Numbered from the stretch's first letter, positions 38,295 through 47,354 are shown. The stretch: 64,000 bases of DNA from Halosimplex pelagicum (GCF_013415905.1 NZ_CP058909.1:2790001-2854000); one strand, 5' to 3'. Notes: a model not told the origin generated them from the letters alone. A program made the numbers and translations.

Positions 38295-38442
38295 CTCTCG
38301 TAGCTACGACGCCCTGCCGTAATATCCTATCGCTCATCGAATATGTCACCGGCCGGCGAGCGCACACTGGTTCGGTAGTGAAGCGTCCGGCGGGAGCGGG
38401 CGAGAGCGGAATCGGGTGGGTGGCCGCGTCACCCGGTGGGCT

Positions 38443-39942
38443 TCACATGAAGTCCGTGAGTCCGGCCTGGTCGTCGTCTTCGTCGTCCGTCGAGTCGGCC
38501 GGGGCGTCCGTCTCGGCGTCCGCCGGTTCGTCGGTGGCCGACCCGTCCAGCGACGCCTGTGCGGACTCCGGTTCGCCGTCGTCCTCGGCGTCCGCCTCCT
38601 CGGAGTCGGTCGTCTCCTCGCTCCCGCCCGCGTGGGCGTCGTCGAAGGCGCCTCCGGCGTTCTCGACGGCTCGTTCCTCGCGCAGGCGCTCGGCGTCCTC
38701 GACGATCGACTGGACCTTGTTGGTGTCCTCGCCGCTGCCGGTGATAAAGGAGACGTGCTTGGCTTCCAGTTCGTACTTCGCGGCCATCGCGACGGTGAGT
38801 TCGCGGTTCTTGCAGTGGTGGGTCATCACCGAGAGGTGCGGGAGGATCTCCCGGCGGGCGGTCGACATGCTGACGCCGCCGGCCTCGGCGATCCGTCGGG
38901 CGACGTAGTCCCGTTTGTTCCGGGTCCCCCGGGAGCGGCCGAGCTTCGACCAGTAGCTCGGCGGGCCGTAGCGGGTCCACCCGCCCTTGGGCTCGCGGCG
39001 GGCCGCGGCGACGCCGGCGGTCATGTTGTCGCCCGCGTAGCGCCAGAACGTGTAGTTCTGCGTCGCGCGCACGCGACCGAGCCAGCGGTCCGCGTTCGCG
39101 AGGAAGTCGTAGGCGACCGCCAGCTCCTCGCCCTCGTAGTCCTTGGGCATGTTGTCCTCGATCCAGTTGATCAGGTCGTCGGGCGTCTCGTCCACGTCGT
39201 AGGAGGCCTTCAGCGCCTCCTCCGCGCCGGCCTCCTTGATCACCGTGTCGAGATAGTCGAACACGCCCTCCGTCTTGTCGCGCTCGCCGGTCACCACGTC
39301 GTCGGCGCCGATGCGGTCGCGGCCCTCGGCCATCGCTTGGAGGTCCTTGATCGCGCCACGCAGGTCGCCGCTGTTCATCTCGGCGATCTGGTCGAGCGCC
39401 GCGTCGTCGTACTCGACGCCCTCCTTCCGGCAGAGGTCCCGCAGCACCGGGACGATCGACCGCTTGGACACGTCGCGGAACTCGATCTCCTGGCAGGCGT
39501 TGCGGAGGCCCGACGACATCTCGTAGAAGTCGTTGGCGATGAGGATCATCGGCTGGCTGGCCTCCTTGACCAGCGAGGTGATCGCCGCCGACCCGCCCCG
39601 GTCGACGTTGCCGTGGAGGTTGTCGGCCTCGTCGAGGATGACCACCCGGCGGCCCGCCTCGCCGGCGGTGAGCGTCCCGGACTTGGCGGCCTCGCCGGCG
39701 ACCCGCTCGATCACGTCCTTCGTCCGGGAGTCCGAGGCGTTGAGTTCGATGGTCGCCCACCCCTCGTCGCTGGCCAGCGCGTGGGCCGCGGAGGTCTTGC
39801 CGATCCCGGGCGACCCGTGGAGCACGACCGCTTCCCGGTGGTCCTCCCAGGTGTCGGCCCACTCCTGCAGGGCGTCGCGGGCCTTGTCGTTCCCCCGGAT
39901 CTCGTCGAGCGACGAGGGCCGGTACTTCTCCGTCCAGTCCAT
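38443..39942 (-). CDS. rfcL: Replication factor C large subunit
   Basis: A 499-residue clamp-loader large subunit that, with RFC small subunit, loads PCNA. The AAA+ core has MDWTEKYRPSSLDEIRGN, Walker A GSPGIGKT (residues 43-50) and Walker B VVILDEADN. A Glu/Asp-rich tail ends in a PIP-like QAGLTDFM that could bind PCNA. ATG complementary to 39940-39942. Small-subunit gene not in window. Confidence 0.96.
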   Translation of the reverse strand: MDWTEKYRPSSLDEIRGNDKARDALQEWADTWEDHREAVVLHGSPGIGKTSAAHALASDEGWATIELNASDSRTKDVIERVAGEAAKSGTLTAGEAGRRVVILDEADNLHGNVDRGGSAAITSLVKEASQPMILIANDFYEMSSGLRNACQEIEFRDVSKRSIVPVLRDLCRKEGVEYDDAALDQIAEMNSGDLRGAIKDLQAMAEGRDRIGADDVVTGERDKTEGVFDYLDTVIKEAGAEEALKASYDVDETPDDLINWIEDNMPKDYEGEELAVAYDFLANADRWLGRVRATQNYTFWRYAGDNMTAGVAAARREPKGGWTRYGPPSYWSKLGRSRGTRNKRDYVARRIAEAGGVSMSTARREILPHLSVMTHHCKNRELTVAMAAKYELEAKHVSFITGSGEDTNKVQSIVEDAERLREERAVENAGGAFDDAHAGGSEETTDSEEADAEDDGEPESAQASLDGSATDEPADAETDAPADSTDDEDDDQAGLTDFM

Positions 39943-39985
39943 TGGGAGAACGCAGGCGTGTGAGGGGGTTAGTGGTTTCGGAGCG

Positions 39986-40357
39986 CTACTCTTCGACGCT
40001 CCGCAGGTCGAGCCGCGGCGCGAACTCGTCGTAGGCGCCGTCGCTAGAGACGATTCGGTCCCCGTCCGAGTGGACTAGATGCAACGCATCGAACGGCGTC
40101 AGTCCGTGATCCGCTACGTAGGAGGCCGCCGCGACGACCGCGTCCACGTCGCCACGGACCGTCACCAGGGCGGCCGCGTTCGCCACCACTCGTTCCACGT
40201 CGCGGTCCTCGCGGTAGGCCACGAGAAGCAGTTCGACGAGCGCGAACTGCGATGTCCACAGTTCGTCCTCGTGTTCCCGGTAGACCGCTTCGGCCCGATC
40301 CCCGAGCCAGTCGTCGTCCTTGATCAGCGCGAGCAGGAAGTCGGTCTCGACGTACAT
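39986..40357 (-). CDS. PIN-domain toxin (VapC-like)
   Basis: A 123-residue PIN-domain protein, a probable metal-dependent RNase: acidic residues in ETDFLLALIKDDD (near residue 6), the mid-protein Glu/Asp of FALVELLL, and LTPFDALHLVHSDGD near the C-terminus. Its ATG abuts the TGA of the upstream antitoxin gene with no gap, the usual vapBC arrangement. VapC proteins cleave tRNAs or rRNA. Target unknown. Confidence 0.87.
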   Translation of the reverse strand: MYVETDFLLALIKDDDWLGDRAEAVYREHEDELWTSQFALVELLLVAYREDRDVERVVANAAALVTVRGDVDAVVAAASYVADHGLTPFDALHLVHSDGDRIVSSDGAYDEFAPRLDLRSVEE

Positions 40358-40588
40358 TCAGCGACCGGCCCCGTCCAGCGCCTCCTCGCGCGCCCGCTCG
40401 CGGAGTTCGTCGGCCGACTCGTCGACGTCCGCGAACTCCTCCCGGAGCGCGTCGAGCGGGTCGTCGGCGATCGGGACGAGTTTGATCCCGTCGTGGAGTT
40501 CCACGATCCGGTAGCGGTCTCCGTACCGCTCCCGAGTGTCCTTCGGCAGCGTCAGTCGTCCCCTATCGTCCAGCGTCGCGTCGGGCAT
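40358..40588 (-). CDS. AbrB/MazE-type antitoxin (VapB-like)
   Basis: A 76-residue protein with an N-terminal AbrB swapped-hairpin domain (ATLDDRGRLTLPKDTRERYG), then an acidic, degradable-looking tail (FADVDESADELRERAREE). Starts at the ATG complementary to 40586-40588; the longer frame to 40627 adds non-conserved residues. Stop codon directly adjoins the PIN start. Likely neutralises the toxin and autoregulates the pair (known for the family). Confidence 0.85.
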   Translation of the reverse strand: MPDATLDDRGRLTLPKDTRERYGDRYRIVELHDGIKLVPIADDPLDALREEFADVDESADELRERAREEALDGAGR

Positions 40589-40743
40589 ATCGAGACGTTG
40601 GGTGGGGAAGTCAAAGAATGTTCCCACGCCTCAATTTCCGACCCACCCGAGACGCAGTGTCGGACGGGACGCCGACGACCGTGATCGACCGGCCACGCGT
40701 CCGCCGGCGCGCCGGTTTTCCGACCGCGGGCCCAACGGGCGAC

Positions 40744-41868
40744 ATGGTCACGTTCGGCGGCGCGCGCGACTTCGGAAAACGGGTCTACGCGGACTTCTCG
40801 GAGAAGAACGTGACGTTCATGGCGGCGGGGCTGGCGTACAACGCCTTCGTCTCGCTGGCGCCGCTGTTGCTCCTGTTGTTCGTCGTGCTCTCGGTCGTCG
40901 GCGGCGGGCTGGAGGAGCGCGTCGTCGAGGCCGCGGAGGCCTGGCTCCCCGGGCCCATCGCCGACGTCGTCGCGCAACTGTTCGCGGGCGACGCCGCGGC
41001 GGGCGGCGCGTCGGTCGTCGGCCTCGTCGTCCTCGTGTGGGGGGCGCTGAAGATCTTCCGCGGGCTCGACACCGCGTTCTCCGAGATCTACGAGACCGAG
41101 TCGGACAACGGCTTCACCGACAAACTGCGCGACGGCGTCGTCGTCATGGGGGCGCTCGTCGTCGCCGTCCTCGCGACCGTCGGCGTCAGTGCCGCCGTCG
41201 CCGTCTTCTCGGACACCGTCCCCTTCCTCGGACTGGTGACGCCGCTGGTGCTGGTCGCCGGGCTCGTCCTCGCCTTCTTCCCGATGTACTACGTCTTCCC
41301 CGACGAGGACCTCGGGTGGGCGGACGTGCTGCCGGGCACCGTCTTCGCCGCCGTCGGCTGGGCGATCTTCCAGAGCCTCTTCCAGGTGTACCTCGCCTTT
41401 AGCGACCCCGGGTCGAGCGGCTTCTTCGGCGGCGTCATCGTGGTCGTCACCTACCTCTACTTCACGGCGCTGGTGCTGTTGCTCGGCGCGGTGATAAACG
41501 CCGTGCGGGGCGGCCACTCTTCCGGACGACCCGGCGGCGTCGGCCGGGGCGCGGGCGGCTACGAGCGGAAGCGCCGGGCGTCGCTCGACCGCGCCGAACT
41601 CGACGCCTACCTGCGGGGACTCGACGAGCAGCTCACGGCCCGCTACGAGGCCACGAGGGCCCGTCCGGACGACGGGACCGACCGGCCGAAACCGACCGGC
41701 GAGGTCGACCTCGTGGAGTACGCGGCGGGCGACGGCGACGAGCGCCGGTGGACGGTCGAACTGAGCTGGAGCGCGCCGAGCGGTACCGGGGCCGGCGAGG
41801 ACCCGTCCGGCGCCACCGGAGTCGGGAGCGACCGGCCCGGCGGTCGCCCGGACGGGGCGGACGACTGA
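40744..41868 (+). CDS. YihY/BrkB family inner-membrane protein
   Basis: A 374-residue protein with about six helices, the YihY domain: VTFMAAGLAYNAFVSLAPLLLLL, GALKIFRGLDTAFSEIYETES, DEDLGWADVLPGTVFAAVGWAIFQ (fragments). The last 90 residues are a polar tail with LDEQLTARYEATRA and charged linker. Some relatives were misnamed as ribonuclease BN; no nuclease site seen. Function not known. ATG 40744 precedes the first helix. Confidence 0.85.
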   Translation: MVTFGGARDFGKRVYADFSEKNVTFMAAGLAYNAFVSLAPLLLLLFVVLSVVGGGLEERVVEAAEAWLPGPIADVVAQLFAGDAAAGGASVVGLVVLVWGALKIFRGLDTAFSEIYETESDNGFTDKLRDGVVVMGALVVAVLATVGVSAAVAVFSDTVPFLGLVTPLVLVAGLVLAFFPMYYVFPDEDLGWADVLPGTVFAAVGWAIFQSLFQVYLAFSDPGSSGFFGGVIVVVTYLYFTALVLLLGAVINAVRGGHSSGRPGGVGRGAGGYERKRRASLDRAELDAYLRGLDEQLTARYEATRARPDDGTDRPKPTGEVDLVEYAAGDGDERRWTVELSWSAPSGTGAGEDPSGATGVGSDRPGGRPDGADD

Positions 41869-41936
41869 GCCGCGGCCGCCGGCGAACCGGCGCTGCGGTG
41901 GCGCGGTCGTGCGGTGCGTGCGGTGCGTGCCGGCGC

Positions 41937-42839
41937 TCAGCGGTCGTCGTCGACGGCGATCCGCCCGCGGAGTTCGTGCTCCGACGCGGGGCTGACGGTG
42001 ATGCCGGCCTCGTCGAATCGCCGTCTGACCCGCCGAGCGAACGCGGACCGGATCTCGAACACCGCCGGCTGGCTGGCGTCGTCGAGCCAGAAGTGGGCGC
42101 GCAGCCGGACCACCCCGTCGCCCAGTTCGTCGACGAACGCCACCGGCTCCGGCCGGTCGGCGGCACCGTCGAGCCCGCGAGCGACGGATTCGAGGATCTC
42201 GGTCGCCCGTTCCGGGTCGTCGGCGTAGTCGATGTCGACTCGCTCGACGACGCGGTAGCGGCCGCGTCCGAACGGGCGGGTGATCGCCTGGCTCGTCAGG
42301 ACGGTGTTGGGGACGGTCACCAGCGCGCCGTCGGGGCTCTCGACGCGGGTGACCCGGAGGGTGATCGCCTCGACGGTGCCCTCGCCGTCGTCCCACTCGA
42401 TGTAGTCGCCGACGCTGAACTCCGGGTCGAACACGAGGACGAGGCCGCCGACGAGCGATCCGACGACGGTCTGGGCCGCGACGCCGACCGCGAGCGTCGC
42501 CGCCGCGACGACCAGCGCCGAACTCGTGAGGACGTTCGCGAGGCCGGCCACGCCGGCGCCGACGACCACGGCGACCGCGAGGACGAGCACGCGGACGTAG
42601 CGGGCGATGGCGTCCTGCAACGTGGGGTTGTCGCGGTTCCGTCGCCGGACCGCGCGGCTGACCAGAGGTTCGACGACGACGAACCCGACGAGGACGACGA
42701 CGGCGAATCCGACGAGGAACCACGCGGCGCGGACGACCACCGGTGCGAACTCGACCAGTTCCTCCGGACCGACGCCGGGCGTGGCCGTCCCGTTCCCGGG
42801 CGTGGTCTGGAGCGGAACGGACGCGGCGGGCGCGACCAT
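41937..42839 (-). CDS. MscS-type mechanosensitive channel
   Basis: A 300-residue small-conductance channel. Three helices, the third being the pore-lining Ala/Gly/Val helix (LAVGVAAQTVVGSLVGGLVLVF), then the beta domain (FSVGDYIEWDDGEGTVEAITLRVTRV) and C-terminal alpha-beta part. It protects from osmotic down-shock. Start at the ATG complementary to 42837-42839 (a longer start at 42875 is possible). Convergent with yihY gene. Confidence 0.9.
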   Translation of the reverse strand: MVAPAASVPLQTTPGNGTATPGVGPEELVEFAPVVVRAAWFLVGFAVVVLVGFVVVEPLVSRAVRRRNRDNPTLQDAIARYVRVLVLAVAVVVGAGVAGLANVLTSSALVVAAATLAVGVAAQTVVGSLVGGLVLVFDPEFSVGDYIEWDDGEGTVEAITLRVTRVESPDGALVTVPNTVLTSQAITRPFGRGRYRVVERVDIDYADDPERATEILESVARGLDGAADRPEPVAFVDELGDGVVRLRAHFWLDDASQPAVFEIRSAFARRVRRRFDEAGITVSPASEHELRGRIAVDDDR

Positions 42840-42988
42840 GGCGGCGACCCGGGCGCCACGCTCAAAGGTAGCCACCGCGTACCGCGGTTCGACCGGACGA
42901 GCGCGGCCAGCGCGGGGGACCGACCGCCGAGCGAGGCGGCGTCCCCACGCCAGAAAGCATTTTCCGCAGGCCTCGCACGGTGGGGTGT

Positions 42989-43546
42989 ATGGTAGACACG
43001 GATGCGAAACGAGCGGCCGGTCGCGGGCTGGCAGGGGGAATCGCCGCGTGGATACTCGGCTATCTCGTCGTATATCTCCTGCACGGGAGCTCGATCCAGA
43101 ACTCGTTCGGGTCGGACGTGCTGGAGGTGTTCACCGGTGAGCCGGTCGCCTGGAAGCTCGTCGGGTGGCTGTTCTACAACGCGCACAACGTCGCCGTCCA
43201 GATATCGCTGTTCGGCCAGCGGTCGGTGAACCTCGTCGCCGGCGCGGAGGAGGCGGCGCTGACCGCGCTGTTCGCCCTCCCGCCGGTCCTGCTGGTCCTC
43301 GCGGGAGCGGTCGCGGCTTGGAACACCGCCGCGGACCCGACGACGGCCGCGCGCAACGGCGCCGCCGTCGCGCTGGGCTACCTTCCGCTGTCGCTCGCGG
43401 GCGCCGTCCTGTTCGCGATCGGGAGCGGCGACGGCGCCTCGGCCGGTCCCGCGCTCGTGACCGCCGTCCTGCTGGCGGGACTCGTCTATCCGCTGGTCTT
43501 CGGGGCGGTCGGCGGGCTGGCGGGCGGCCACCTCTCGGCCGACTAG
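42989..43546 (+). CDS. Polytopic membrane protein, hypothetical
   Basis: A 185-residue Gly/Ala-rich protein with four or five helices (GGIAAWILGYLVVYLLHG, ALFALPPVLLVLAGAVAAW, LVTAVLLAGLVYPLVFGAVGG). No family named. ATG 42989 follows a short GTG alternative three codons upstream. Divergent from the MscS gene; the 150-base spacer must hold both promoters. Confidence 0.68.
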   Translation: MVDTDAKRAAGRGLAGGIAAWILGYLVVYLLHGSSIQNSFGSDVLEVFTGEPVAWKLVGWLFYNAHNVAVQISLFGQRSVNLVAGAEEAALTALFALPPVLLVLAGAVAAWNTAADPTTAARNGAAVALGYLPLSLAGAVLFAIGSGDGASAGPALVTAVLLAGLVYPLVFGAVGGLAGGHLSAD

Positions 43547-43633
43547 CGGGGCCGACCCCGCCGGAGTCCGCGACGGACGGCCGCTCTCGGCGGTTCGACA
43601 CGCTTTTATCGTCAGTCGTCGATGCTCGGGCAA

Positions 43634-44335
43634 ATGGGAGAGCGCCGCGAGTTGGCCGAGAAGATCGCGGGCGAGATCGCCCTGAGCGACGACCCCGGCG
43701 GGACCCTCCGGAAGTGGCGCACCGACTTCGAAGTCGCCCAGACGGAACTGGCCGACCAGCTCGGCGTCTCGCCGTCGGTCGTCTCGGACTACGAGAGCGG
43801 CCGCCGCGAGAGCCCGGGCATCGGCGTCGTCAAGCGCACCGTCGAGGCGCTGCTGGCGATCGACGAGCGCCGCGGGGGCAGCCACATCCGTCAGCACGCC
43901 CGCGTCCTCTCGGCGGGGTTCGACGCCGACATCGTCCACGACCTCCGGGAGTACCCCGCCGCCGTCCCGGTCGACGACTTCTACGACGCCATCGGCGCCA
44001 CCGAGATCGTCTCCGGCGCCCAGGAGACCGTCGCCGGCCACACCGTCATCGACAGCATCCAGGCCATCTCTCGGCTGTCCTCCGAGGAGTTCTACCGCCT
44101 GTACGGCCAGTCGACAAACCGCGCGCTCGTGTTCACCAACGTCACCAGCGGCGAGGGCGCGATGGTCGCCCTGCGGGTACTGAACCCGACGCCCAACGCC
44201 GTCGTCCTCCAGGGACTCGACGACGAGAGCGTCTGGCAACACGCCGGCGATCTGGCCCGCATCGACGGCTACTCGCTGGCCGCTTGCCCGACCGACTTAG
44301 ACGAGATGCTCGCCCGCGTGCGCGATCTCCCGTAG
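43634..44335 (+). CDS. HTH (Xre-type) transcriptional regulator, COG1709-like
   Basis: A 233-residue regulator: an N-terminal Xre helix-turn-helix (VAQTELADQLGVSPSVVSDYESGRR, about residues 33-57; trimmed) and a larger C-terminal alpha-beta domain typical of archaeal COG1709. Role inferred only as transcription control. ATG 43634 fits the TATA-like TTTTAT (43604-43609); an earlier ATG (43622) is possible. Followed on the same strand by the broken GNAT gene after 60 bases. Confidence 0.84.
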   Translation: MGERRELAEKIAGEIALSDDPGGTLRKWRTDFEVAQTELADQLGVSPSVVSDYESGRRESPGIGVVKRTVEALLAIDERRGGSHIRQHARVLSAGFDADIVHDLREYPAAVPVDDFYDAIGATEIVSGAQETVAGHTVIDSIQAISRLSSEEFYRLYGQSTNRALVFTNVTSGEGAMVALRVLNPTPNAVVLQGLDDESVWQHAGDLARIDGYSLAACPTDLDEMLARVRDLP

Positions 44336-44395
44336 CGTGCGGACGCTTCTCACACCGGAGGAACGCTGAAGGCGGTCGCCGGACTCGTCGGGCGT

Positions 44396-44913
44396 ATGAG
44401 CGAACCGGTGTTCATGGCGGCCGAGCGGGTGACCTTCCACCCGATCGAGGAGGGCGACCTGGCGTTCTTCCGGGACCTGATCAACCACCCCGAGGTGCGC
44501 GAGGGGCTGGCGGCGACGGAGCCGCGCAACATGGCCGACGAGCGCGAGTGGTTCGAGTCGCTCGGTGAGGACGGCGTCCAGTTCTGCCTGCGCGTCGACG
44601 GCGAGCGAGTGGGGACGGTCAGTTTCCGGCAGTTCAGCGAGGAGTGGGGGACGGCCGAACTCGCGTACTTCCTCCACCCAGACCACTGGGGAACGGGTAC
44701 GCCACCGAGGCCGTCCGCCGAATGGTGACCTACGGCTTCGAGGAGCGCCGCCTCGGCAAGGTCTGGGCGCGCGTGCTGGCGTTCAACGACGCCTCGACGC
44801 GCGTCCTGGAGAAGGCGGGCTTCGAACACGAGGGGACGCTGCCCGATCAGGCGTTCGCCCGCGGCGAGCGCGTCGACGTGGAGCGCTACGGCGTGCTCGC
44901 TTCCGAGTGGTGA
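44396..44913 (+). pseudogene. GNAT N-acetyltransferase (RimJ/RimL type) with a frameshift
   Basis: Bases 44396-44691 encode a GNAT N-terminal half (start MSEPVFMAAERVTFHPIEEG; ...WGTAELAYFLHPDHWG). Translation then leaves frame at the G run 44688-44691. Shifting one base gives the expected acetyl-CoA-binding motif (GNGYATEAVRRMV) and an intact C-terminus ending SEW at 44913. A single extra G would restore HWGNGYATEA. So either a recent loss of one G (pseudogene) or a sequencing error. Product, if intact, would be about 172 residues acetylating a protein or small molecule. Confidence 0.85.
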
Positions 44914-44992
44914 TAGAGCGGTAAGGCGAAGGCATCAGACACCAGTTCACCTTCCCGTTCTTCACTCCGCCAATTTGCTCAGTACAGCCATC

Positions 44993-45052
44993 TTTTTTGC
45001 CGGGGGCGTCGGCGCGAGCCGGCGGGCTCGCACCTCGACCCCCGGCAAAAAA
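44993..45052. terminator. Long compound hairpin with A/T flanks
   Basis: Outer arms TTTTTTGCCGGGGG (44993-45006) and CCCCCGGCAAAAAA (45039-45052) pair perfectly over 14 bases. Inside lies a second hairpin: GCGAGCC (45014-45020) and GGCTCGC (45025-45031) with a GGCG loop. Oligo-T/oligo-A runs flank it, so it could end transcription from both sides, between the plus-strand GNAT and minus-strand acyl-CoA dehydrogenase genes. Confidence 0.72.
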
Positions 45053-45067
45053 CATGGGTGAAAAAGG

Positions 45068-45129
45068 CCGGACGCAGCGGTCGCTTCGCTTCCTCGCGTC
45101 CGGTGAACCGGCGCCTCCGGCGCCGGACG
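45068..45129. repeat. Palindromic repeat copy B with adjoining hairpin
   Basis: Arms CCGGACGC (45068-45075) and GCGTCCGG (45096-45103) pair perfectly. Overlapping this is the 28-base palindromic repeat 45102-45129 (arms CCGGCGCC/GGCGCCGG at 45108-45115 and 45119-45126), which differs from the copy at 33784-33811 by one base in the loop. Confidence 0.7.
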
Positions 45130-45175
45130 ATGCGCTACCCGAATACTCAGTATGCACGCTTACTAAGCAGAGGAT

Positions 45176-46315
45176 CTACAATCCGAGTTCCCGCCCGAGG
45201 ACCAATCTCTGTATCTCGCTGGTCCCCTCGCCGATCTCCATGAGCTTCGCGTCGCGGAAGAAGCGCTGAGGCGCGAAGTCGGTGGTGTAGCCGTAGCCCC
45301 CCAGGACCTGCACGGCGTCCTCGGCGACCTCCCGCGAGATCTCGGAGGCGTCGAGTTTCGCCATCGCGGACAGCCGCGTCACGTCCTCCCCGTCGTCGTA
45401 CGCCACAGCGGCCTTGTGGGTCAGCAGGCGCGCCCGCTCGATCTTGCGGTCCATCGCGACGAGCATGTCCCGCACCGCGTCGAACTCGCCGATGGGCTGG
45501 CCGAACTGCTCGCGCTCTTTCGCGTATTCGAGCGCGGCCTCGAAGGCGCCCTGGGCGAGCCCCACTGACAGCGCGGCGATAGAGATGCGGCCGCCGTCCA
45601 GCGTCTTCTTCGTCTGGTCCCACCCCTCGCCGGGCTCGCCGAGCAGTCGGTCTTCGGGGAGGCGCACGTCCGAGAGCTGGATCTCGCAGGTCGGCGAGGC
45701 GTTCAGGCCCATCTTGTCCCACACCGTCGTCACCTCGAAGCCGTCGTCGTCGGGGTCGACGACGAACGTCGAGATGCCGTCGTAGCCCGCCTCGGGCTCG
45801 GTCACGGCCTTGACGAGAACCGAGCCCGCGACGTTCGCGTTCGTGATGAACTGCTTCGTCCCGTTCAGCACCCACTCCTCCCCGTCCCGCTCGGCCGTGG
45901 TGTCCATGTCCGAGGCGTCCGAGCCCGACCCAGGCTCCGTCAGCGCCCACGACCCCAGGTGCTCGCCGGTCGCCAGCGGTTCGAGCCACCGCTCTTTCTG
46001 GGCGTCGGTGCCGAACAGCTCGATGGGCTTGCTCGCCAGCGAGACGTGTGCGGCGTAGGAGAGGCCGATCGACCCGGACACCCGACCCAGTTCCTCCGTC
46101 ACGAGCGCGTACATCAGCTGGTCGCCGCCGAGCCCGCCGTACTCCTCGGATATCGGCACGCCCATCACGTCCAGTTTCGCGAGTTCGTCGAACACCTCCG
46201 CCGGGAAACGGTGCTCGTCCTCGATCTCCTGGGCGATCGGCTCGATCTCCTCGTCGCAGAACTCCCGCACCGTCTCGCGGATCATCCGGTGTTCCTCGGG
46301 GAGGGTGAAGTCCAT
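45176..46315 (-). CDS. Acyl-CoA dehydrogenase
   Basis: A 379-residue FAD enzyme oxidising an acyl-CoA to its enoyl-CoA. N-terminal helical domain (DFTLPEEHRMIRETVREF), middle beta domain with TEPGSGSDASDM, C-terminal helical domain with catalytic glutamate in EIGEGTSEIQRLV. Chain-length preference is not evident. Starts at the ATG complementary to 46313-46315, with minus-strand TATA-like CCTTTATTC about 25 bases upstream. No electron-transfer flavoprotein gene nearby. Confidence 0.94.
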   Translation of the reverse strand: MDFTLPEEHRMIRETVREFCDEEIEPIAQEIEDEHRFPAEVFDELAKLDVMGVPISEEYGGLGGDQLMYALVTEELGRVSGSIGLSYAAHVSLASKPIELFGTDAQKERWLEPLATGEHLGSWALTEPGSGSDASDMDTTAERDGEEWVLNGTKQFITNANVAGSVLVKAVTEPEAGYDGISTFVVDPDDDGFEVTTVWDKMGLNASPTCEIQLSDVRLPEDRLLGEPGEGWDQTKKTLDGGRISIAALSVGLAQGAFEAALEYAKEREQFGQPIGEFDAVRDMLVAMDRKIERARLLTHKAAVAYDDGEDVTRLSAMAKLDASEISREVAEDAVQVLGGYGYTTDFAPQRFFRDAKLMEIGEGTSEIQRLVLGRELGL

Positions 46316-46337
46316 ACGCAAATATTGCCGGCGGCGA

Positions 46338-46346
46338 GAATAAAGG
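46338..46346 (-). promoter_or_regulatory. TATA box for acyl-CoA dehydrogenase gene
   Basis: Minus strand reads CCTTTATTC, centred about 27 bases before the start codon at 46315, giving a leaderless arrangement. The remaining 175 bases up to the next gene show no coding sequence. Confidence 0.55.
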
Positions 46347-46522
46347 CTGTGTCGGGGTGAGCGGCGACTCGTCTCCCGGCGGGAGCCGCTACGATGCGGC
46401 GCGCGCCGTCGGGCGGTGCGAGGCGGGGCCGGTGGAGTGCCTCGACGTGAACGGGAGGTTCCCGCCGCGAAGCGCCGTGGAGCCCCTTCGTACACAGTAG
46501 GTCGTTGACTCCCGACGACCGC

Positions 46523-47296
46523 TCACCCGAGGAACGGGACCCAGGGGATGGTGCCCTGGGTCATGTACACCATGTCGAGGATGAGCAGCAACTGGAAGGC
46601 GCCCTGAACGGCGCCGAGCATCGCGTTCTGTTTGCCGATGGAGGCGATGACCGACGCGTCGGGGTCTGCGGAGATCATCTCCATGTACATCCGAACTTCG
46701 CCGGGCATCAGGAAGCCGAAGCCCTGTACGGTCAGGATCGTGACGATGACCAGCGCGACGACGACCGTCGGCTGGGTCATCTGGAACTCGCCGATGGTGG
46801 TCGCGACCCAGGCCAGCGATCCGACGGTCGCGACGGCGAAGACCGCCTGCCAGCGGCGGTCGCGGTAGCAGTCGAGTCGCCTGCCGATCAGCAGCAGCGT
46901 CGGGATCAGGTTCGCGGCGGTAAAGAGCGCGAGCCACGGCTCGGCGTGGGTGAACACGCCGATCCGCTGGGCGAGCGCCAGTCCGGAGGCGATGGTGACG
47001 GTGGCGAGCGACGGGAGGAAGAAGGCGGTCTTGGGAGTCAACCGCCGGAAGACGGCGGCGCTCTGCTCGTCGTCGAGGCCGCCGACGACGGGCCCGAGGA
47101 CGGCGCCGATGAAGATGTCGGTGCCCGTCCACAGCACGCCCGCCATGACGTGGACGTAGGTGTGGTTCTGGACCGATGCGACCGTGAGGGCGTACCCGAG
47201 CGCGGCGAGCGGCAGGAAGACGACCGCGACCGCGAACGCGGGGTTCGCCCGTCGCCCGAGGCCGCCCACCGTGCCCCTGATCGTCGTCGTCGACAC
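46523..47296 (-). CDS. Polytopic membrane protein (CopD/DUF2269-like)
   Basis: A 257-residue protein with about seven helices. VHVMAGVLWTGTDIFIG, with its His in the first long helix pair, and similar spaced His/Trp residues resemble the CopD/DUF2269 membrane family. Function unknown; metal or heme binding is only suggested by the His. GTG at 47296 chosen because the TATA-like TTAAAT region (47321-47328) is 26-30 bases upstream; a TTG at 47305 is the alternative. Confidence 0.72.
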   Translation of the reverse strand: MSTTTIRGTVGGLGRRANPAFAVAVVFLPLAALGYALTVASVQNHTYVHVMAGVLWTGTDIFIGAVLGPVVGGLDDEQSAAVFRRLTPKTAFFLPSLATVTIASGLALAQRIGVFTHAEPWLALFTAANLIPTLLLIGRRLDCYRDRRWQAVFAVATVGSLAWVATTIGEFQMTQPTVVVALVIVTILTVQGFGFLMPGEVRMYMEMISADPDASVIASIGKQNAMLGAVQGAFQLLLILDMVYMTQGTIPWVPFLG

Positions 47297-47354
47297 GTCA
47301 CTCAATCGCCGAATATCCGTGTTAAATCTACGGGTGGCCGTTCGAACGGCGAGC

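Noticed and set aside
41900..41936. GTGCGGTGC-like short repeats between YihY and MscS genes
   Set aside because: Too short and irregular to call a repeat element.
44644..44913. C-terminal GNAT half as a separate gene
   Set aside because: It lacks a proper start and completes the preceding frame; better read as one frameshifted gene.
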